The notes beneath the pieces are model-generated. The model did no database searches. It was not told the origin of the DNA and was given only the letters and a program-made list of their open reading frames with translations. From VXLM01 sp965242665 (GTDB lineage Bacteria; Chloroflexota; Dehalococcoidia; Lucifugimonadales; VXLM01): a stretch of 64,000 bases of DNA. Of the stretch, positions 60,888 to 64,000 are shown in pieces (position 1 is the stretch's first letter; each line of letters opens with the position of its first letter). The stretch spans positions 806,001-870,000 of the forward strand of contig OZ251484.1 in the NCBI GenBank assembly GCA_965242665.1, in the 5' to 3' direction. The position numbers were made by a program, and so were the translations under genes.

Positions 60888-61628
60888 CTATGGCGGACGG
60901 AGGGATTCCCGCCTTCGCGGGAATGACGTGGGTGGGTGCGGGAATGACGTGGAGGGACGTCTCTCCCTCGCGGTCTTTGAACGACCCAACGTCGTACACC
61001 ATGTTGGGAACGCCTCGCGCGCGCGTGCGGGCACGAGTTTCCGTTGTGGTTCGTAGAACTCTGTCGCATTGTGTCGATTTCCGTCGACGGCGGGTTTGGT
61101 ATCGGCTCTTGCTCCGCGCGGCGATTGGGAAAGGAGGCGGAACGCCGTTGTCTCGCGCGGGCACGCAGATTCCCGCCTTCGCGGGAATGACGTGGGTGGG
61201 TGCGGGAATGACGTAGACAGGGTGCGGGAATGACGTGGGGGAGTGCGGGACGGACGAGGAGGGACGCCTCGCGCGCGCGGTCTTCGAACGACCCAACGCC
61301 GTCCACCATGTCGGGAATGCCTCGCGCGTGCGTGCGCGCACGCGCGGGCACGAGTTTTCGTTGTGCTCTGTTGCATCCTGTCGCATTGTGTCGATTTCCG
61401 TCGACGGTGGGTTTGGTGTCGGCTCTTGCTGCGGGCGGCGATTGGGAAAGGAAACGGAACGCCGTTGTCTCGCACGGGCGCGCAGATTCCCGCCTTCGCG
61501 GGAATGACGTGGGTGGGTGCGGGAATGACGTAGACAGGGTGCGGGAATGACGTGGGGGAGTGCGGGACGGACGGGTGACGGTTGCGCGCGCGGAGTGGCG
61601 CGGTCGGCAGGCTGCATGTTTCGCGCAT
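60888..61628 (-). pseudogene. Decayed copy of the HTH gene's 5' part, made of repeats
   Basis: A conserved promoter (61676-61704), a leader with AAGGAG (61638-61643) and a start ATGCGCGAAACATGCA match the module at 63562-63652 and, more loosely, the HTH gene at 7208. The open frame then runs through palindromic repeats (the SHVIPAKAG-type peptide) and two copies of the STEIDT-like segment seen in that HTH protein, in different frames. No helix-turn-helix remains. I regard it as non-functional. Confidence 0.5.
60902..61570. repeat. Repeat cluster of palindromes and HTH-gene leader fragments
   Basis: Three full palindromes with half-units (about 60904, 61169 and 61485) alternate with two ~100-bp copies of a segment containing gcgcgggcacgag and tgtcgatttccgtcgacgg, also present inside the HTH gene (7785-7860). 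The clean stretch 60782-61865 has no functional gene. Confidence 0.8.
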
Positions 61629-61675
61629 TGCGGCTGGCTCCTTGGGGTATGGTTTTGTGGAGTGGTCATATGACT

Positions 61676-61704
61676 AGAGTAGTACGGAAGTTCTGTTGTG
61701 TCAA
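61676..61704 (-). promoter_or_regulatory. Second copy of the HTH-gene promoter
   Basis: On the minus strand: TTGACA (61699-61704), 17 bp, TACTCT (61676-61681). Sequence and spacing match those at 7965-7993 and 63562-63590. Confidence 0.65.
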
Positions 61705-61865
61705 ATTCGGTTCGGTTGGGGCAATAGGTCTGTGCGGAGCGGGTATTCGCAACTTTCATGCCGCGGATGTGCTATCATCTTCTCTAGGGCGTGTTGCGTT
61801 TCTCGTATGGATGGGAGCGCGCCCGAACGGATCGGAGAGAACCGAGAGGAGACGGGGACTCGCGT

Positions 61866-62579
61866 ATGGCATCAGCAGCGGCGCCGCAGGCGATGAGACT
61901 ATCGGAGCAGGAGCTCGTTCAGAGAGACTGGGCGAGGATTCGGTTTGGTCTTGGCATCGGCATTCTTGCGGGGGGGATTGGGGCGGCGATCATGGTCATT
62001 ACTCTTCTCGCGCAGTTCGATCAGTTCGAAGGGCTTGGGGATGTAAAAAGAGTGACGCCGGGGCAATCGTTCTTGTTTGGTCTCGCCGGGGGCATATCGG
62101 GGTTCCTCGTGGGCGGTCCGTTCGCCTACTGGCTCTACGGGGCCCGCCCGACGTTCAGCCGGCACGGGCGCAGAGCGCGGAATCCTGGGGTCTGGCTCCT
62201 GCTCGGAGTCGCCTACATGCTCTTCTACGCCTTCTTGACAGGAGGGATCTTCCTGCCAGCGGCTCAGTACTTCTTCTTGTTTCTGTCTAGCGCAATATCC
62301 GTCCCCAACATCGTGGGGCTGTTCTTCGATCTTTTCATACCGCGATGGCTGACACTTGGCGCTGAAAACGGCCTCAAGATCATCTACTTGTCCGCCATTG
62401 GCGGGGCCCTGTTCGCGCCGTGCGCGTGGGGCGTGGACAAGCTGAGCACTGACATGCGTCGAACGATATCCAAGTACGGGCCGATCGCGTTCGCCGCGCT
62501 CATCGCCCTGGCCGTCGTCGCCTTCGCAGCGTACGGCCCAGAAGATACGTTGAAGTGGCTCGCGCAGCTCGCCCCGTAG
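61866..62579 (+). CDS. Multi-pass membrane protein upstream of the NuoI-like gene
   Basis: A 237-residue protein with about six helices, among them FGLGIGILAGGIGAAIMVIT, FLFGLAGGISGFLVGGPFAY and AFAALIALAVVAFAAYG. I do not recognise a family. The ATG at 61866 is chosen (GAGGAGACGGGG upstream); the frame is open from 61791. It lies 31 bp before the ferredoxin gene in the same direction, which suggests that it anchors or serves that protein. Confidence 0.72.
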   Translation: MASAAAPQAMRLSEQELVQRDWARIRFGLGIGILAGGIGAAIMVITLLAQFDQFEGLGDVKRVTPGQSFLFGLAGGISGFLVGGPFAYWLYGARPTFSRHGRRARNPGVWLLLGVAYMLFYAFLTGGIFLPAAQYFFLFLSSAISVPNIVGLFFDLFIPRWLTLGAENGLKIIYLSAIGGALFAPCAWGVDKLSTDMRRTISKYGPIAFAALIALAVVAFAAYGPEDTLKWLAQLAP

Positions 62580-62610
62580 ATGTTCATGACGATGGGAGGG
62601 TGACGAAACG

Positions 62611-63186
62611 ATGAAGGGACTCTTGAAGGGCCTGGGGGTGACTTTGAAGACGATGGCGCGGAGGCCGGTGACCGGGCAATATCCGGATCCGGGCAAGCGC
62701 TTGGCCGTGCAGGAGCGCTTCATGGGATTTCCTGCGCTGCTTTGGGACGAGACTGCGGATGAGCCGTACTGTACGGGCTGCATGGTGTGCGTGCGGGACT
62801 GTCCGACGCAGTGCATGAGCGCGCAGATGAAGGACAATCCGCAACATGCGGAGGGGAAGTCCAAGCGGCGCAAGATCATCGCCGAGTTCGAGATCAACCT
62901 CAACCGCTGCATCCTGTGCGGCATCTGCGTGGATGTTTGCAATTTCGACGCGATCGAGATGAGCTACGAGCATGAGCAGAGCCGGTACGTGCGAGACGGC
63001 GCGCGGGCGGATCTCCCTGCGCTGCTCGAGATGGGTAAGGCGTATCAAGCGGAGACCGGATGGCAGCCTACGCAGAAGAAGAACATCGGGCGTCCAGATG
63101 CAGACGCCGCGCCCGCAACCCCGAACCGCCCGCGCGCGCCCAAGCGACCGGCGTCCGCGGCGGGCCGGCCGGCGGGAGGTTCGTAG
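62611..63186 (+). CDS. nuoI: NuoI-like 2x[4Fe-4S] ferredoxin subunit
   Basis: A 191-residue protein with two 8-Fe ferredoxin motifs, CTGCMVCVRDCP and CILCGICVDVCN, and the NuoI-type lead ALLWDETADEPYC. The C-terminal ~50 residues are Ala/Pro/Arg-rich and low in complexity. Other complex I genes are absent; after it only repeats follow, so it is either an orphan NuoI or an electron-transfer partner of the membrane protein upstream. Confidence 0.85.
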   Translation: MKGLLKGLGVTLKTMARRPVTGQYPDPGKRLAVQERFMGFPALLWDETADEPYCTGCMVCVRDCPTQCMSAQMKDNPQHAEGKSKRRKIIAEFEINLNRCILCGICVDVCNFDAIEMSYEHEQSRYVRDGARADLPALLEMGKAYQAETGWQPTQKKNIGRPDADAAPATPNRPRAPKRPASAAGRPAGGS

Positions 63187-63203
63187 GCGGACGGAGGTGC
63201 TAG

Positions 63204-63360
63204 ATTCCCGCCTACGCGGGAATGACGTGGGTGGGTGCGGGAATGACGGGGTGGTTGTGGGAATGACGGGGGCAGCGCACGGGGAAATGACGTGGCCCGG
63301 CTGGACTTCCTTGCGCTTACAGGCGGAGATTCCCGCCTACGCGGGAATGACGTAGACCGA
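63204..63360. repeat. Dispersed palindromic repeats downstream of nuoI
   Basis: Two full palindromes (63204-63223 and 63329-63348) joined by half-units. Further copies stand at about 63474-63493, 63702-63721, 63870-63889 and at the right edge of the window. The region 63187-64000 has no functional gene. Confidence 0.85.
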
Positions 63361-63561
63361 GTCGACTGTACACCTACCCCCGTCACTCCCGCACTCACCC
63401 ACACCATAGCGTCCCCCACTCCACCGAATCCGTCCCGCACTCACCCACGCCGTTACCGCCCCAACCCCGTCATTCCCGCGTAGGCGGGAATCTCCCCGTC
63501 GCATCTACCCCGCATCCACGGCGACGCCGGCACGGACGCATCGAATCGTACCGACTCGTAT

Positions 63562-63590
63562 TTGACAGAACAGAACCCGCGTACTACTCT
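63562..63590 (+). promoter_or_regulatory. Third copy of the HTH-gene promoter
   Basis: TTGACA (63562-63567), 17 bp, TACTCT (63585-63590), followed by a leader with AGGAG (63624-63628) and ATG at 63637. Confidence 0.65.
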
Positions 63591-63636
63591 GGGAGTATGA
63601 CGACTCGGCGAAACCATATCCCCAGGAGATAGCCCC

Positions 63637-63939
63637 ATGCGCGAAACATGCAAAACCCCAACCACTTCGCTGGACGGCGTTCCGCATGACCACACTCTCC
63701 CACGTCATTCCCGCGAAGGCGGGAATCCACGCCGCTGCGTCCACACTCCCGGATGGACGGCCCTCCTCCTGCCGTCTACAGAATTCGACAGAATCCGACA
63801 AAATCCGACAGATACTCGTGTGCGCGCGTACCCTAATTCGCGCGCGTGCGCACGCGAGGGGAAGCGAGATTCCCGCCTACGCGGGAATGACGTGGGAGGG
63901 TGCGGGAATGACGGGGTGGGATTGTCGATTGTTGATTGA
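63637..63939 (+). pseudogene. Short decayed copy of the HTH gene's 5' part
   Basis: A 100-codon frame beginning MRETCKTP, with the same leader and start as the copy at 61628. It contains the peptide PSTEFDRIRQNPT, similar to the PSTEIDTIQQSPT of the HTH protein, but no helix-turn-helix, and it ends in translated palindromic repeats. Short gattgttgattgacgattg repeats follow (63917-63965), similar to those in the HTH gene. The copy may continue beyond the window. Confidence 0.45.
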
Positions 63940-64000
63940 CGATTGTTGATTGACGATTGAGGATTGGAGGATGCGGGTTGGTTTGACGGGGTGGATTCCC

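Noticed and set aside
60782..61759. Extension of the DtxR frame upstream to give a 568-residue protein
   Set aside because: The added part is translated palindromic repeats and leader copies; the DtxR domain begins at 60781 with its own ribosome site.
1..64000. tRNA, rRNA or riboswitch genes
   Set aside because: No cloverleaf, rRNA stretch or known riboswitch core was recognised by eye; a tRNAscan-SE and Infernal run would settle this.

Overview
The window looks like a GC-rich chromosome segment from a Chloroflexota bacterium. My best guess is the SAR202 / Dehalococcoidia-related group. I infer this from an alternative complex III (Act) operon with multihaem cytochromes and NrfD proteins, paralogous phytanoyl-CoA-dioxygenase-like enzymes, two adjacent ClpP genes beside clpX and tig, and many short repeats with the core attcccgcctacgcgggaat. 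No marker gene fixes the taxonomy. I saw no tRNA, rRNA, CRISPR array or classical IS element.

Layout. 1-7.2 kb (mostly minus strand): Bcp peroxiredoxin (cut by the window edge), an overlapping DUF1828/DUF6978-like pair, PrkA kinase, a membrane protein, MenG/UbiE and Nnr. 7.2-12.4 kb: an accessory island with a small HTH protein, a perfect array of 72 copies of a 10-bp unit lying between a predicted promoter and a start codon, and a large secreted seven-bladed propeller protein broken by a run of 19 Gs. 12.5-20.4 kb: aromatic amino acid genes (tyrA with an unusual C-terminal domain, pheA, a D-2-hydroxyacid dehydrogenase), hpt, glmU, a CorC-like protein and an Ldh-type dehydrogenase. 20.4-28.2 kb: DNA methyltransferase-HNH fusion (copy A), moaD/moaE, three tandem AIM24 genes, a duplicated membrane protein and two MITE-like elements with 19-bp terminal inverted repeats. 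28.2-44.7 kb: enoyl-CoA hydratase, two glycosyltransferases, TPR protein, ketopantoate reductase, PIG-L deacetylase, CNNM protein, the proteostasis cluster tig-clpP-clpP-clpX, rhomboid, HAD phosphatase, xseA/xseB, efp and aroQ. 44.9-51.2 kb: an SppA/SDH-like protease pair, two PhyH dioxygenases separated by methyltransferase copy B, a small zinc-ribbon protein and citrate synthase. 51.6-59.7 kb: the Act operon. 59.7-64 kb: DUF5989 protein, DtxR regulator, a NuoI-like ferredoxin and repeat-rich DNA holding two decayed copies of the HTH gene's promoter and leader.

Most notable. (1) Two nearly identical DNA methyltransferase-HNH genes 26 kb apart differ only in a central block that coincides with the target-recognition domain, so recombination could exchange specificity. 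(2) The surface propeller gene carries a G19 tract one base out of frame and has a 720-bp decameric array in its predicted 5' leader, giving two independent length-variable control points. (3) TyrA seems to carry an FDX-ACB-like domain, normally found in phenylalanyl-tRNA synthetase. (4) One promoter-leader-start module occurs three times among the repeats.
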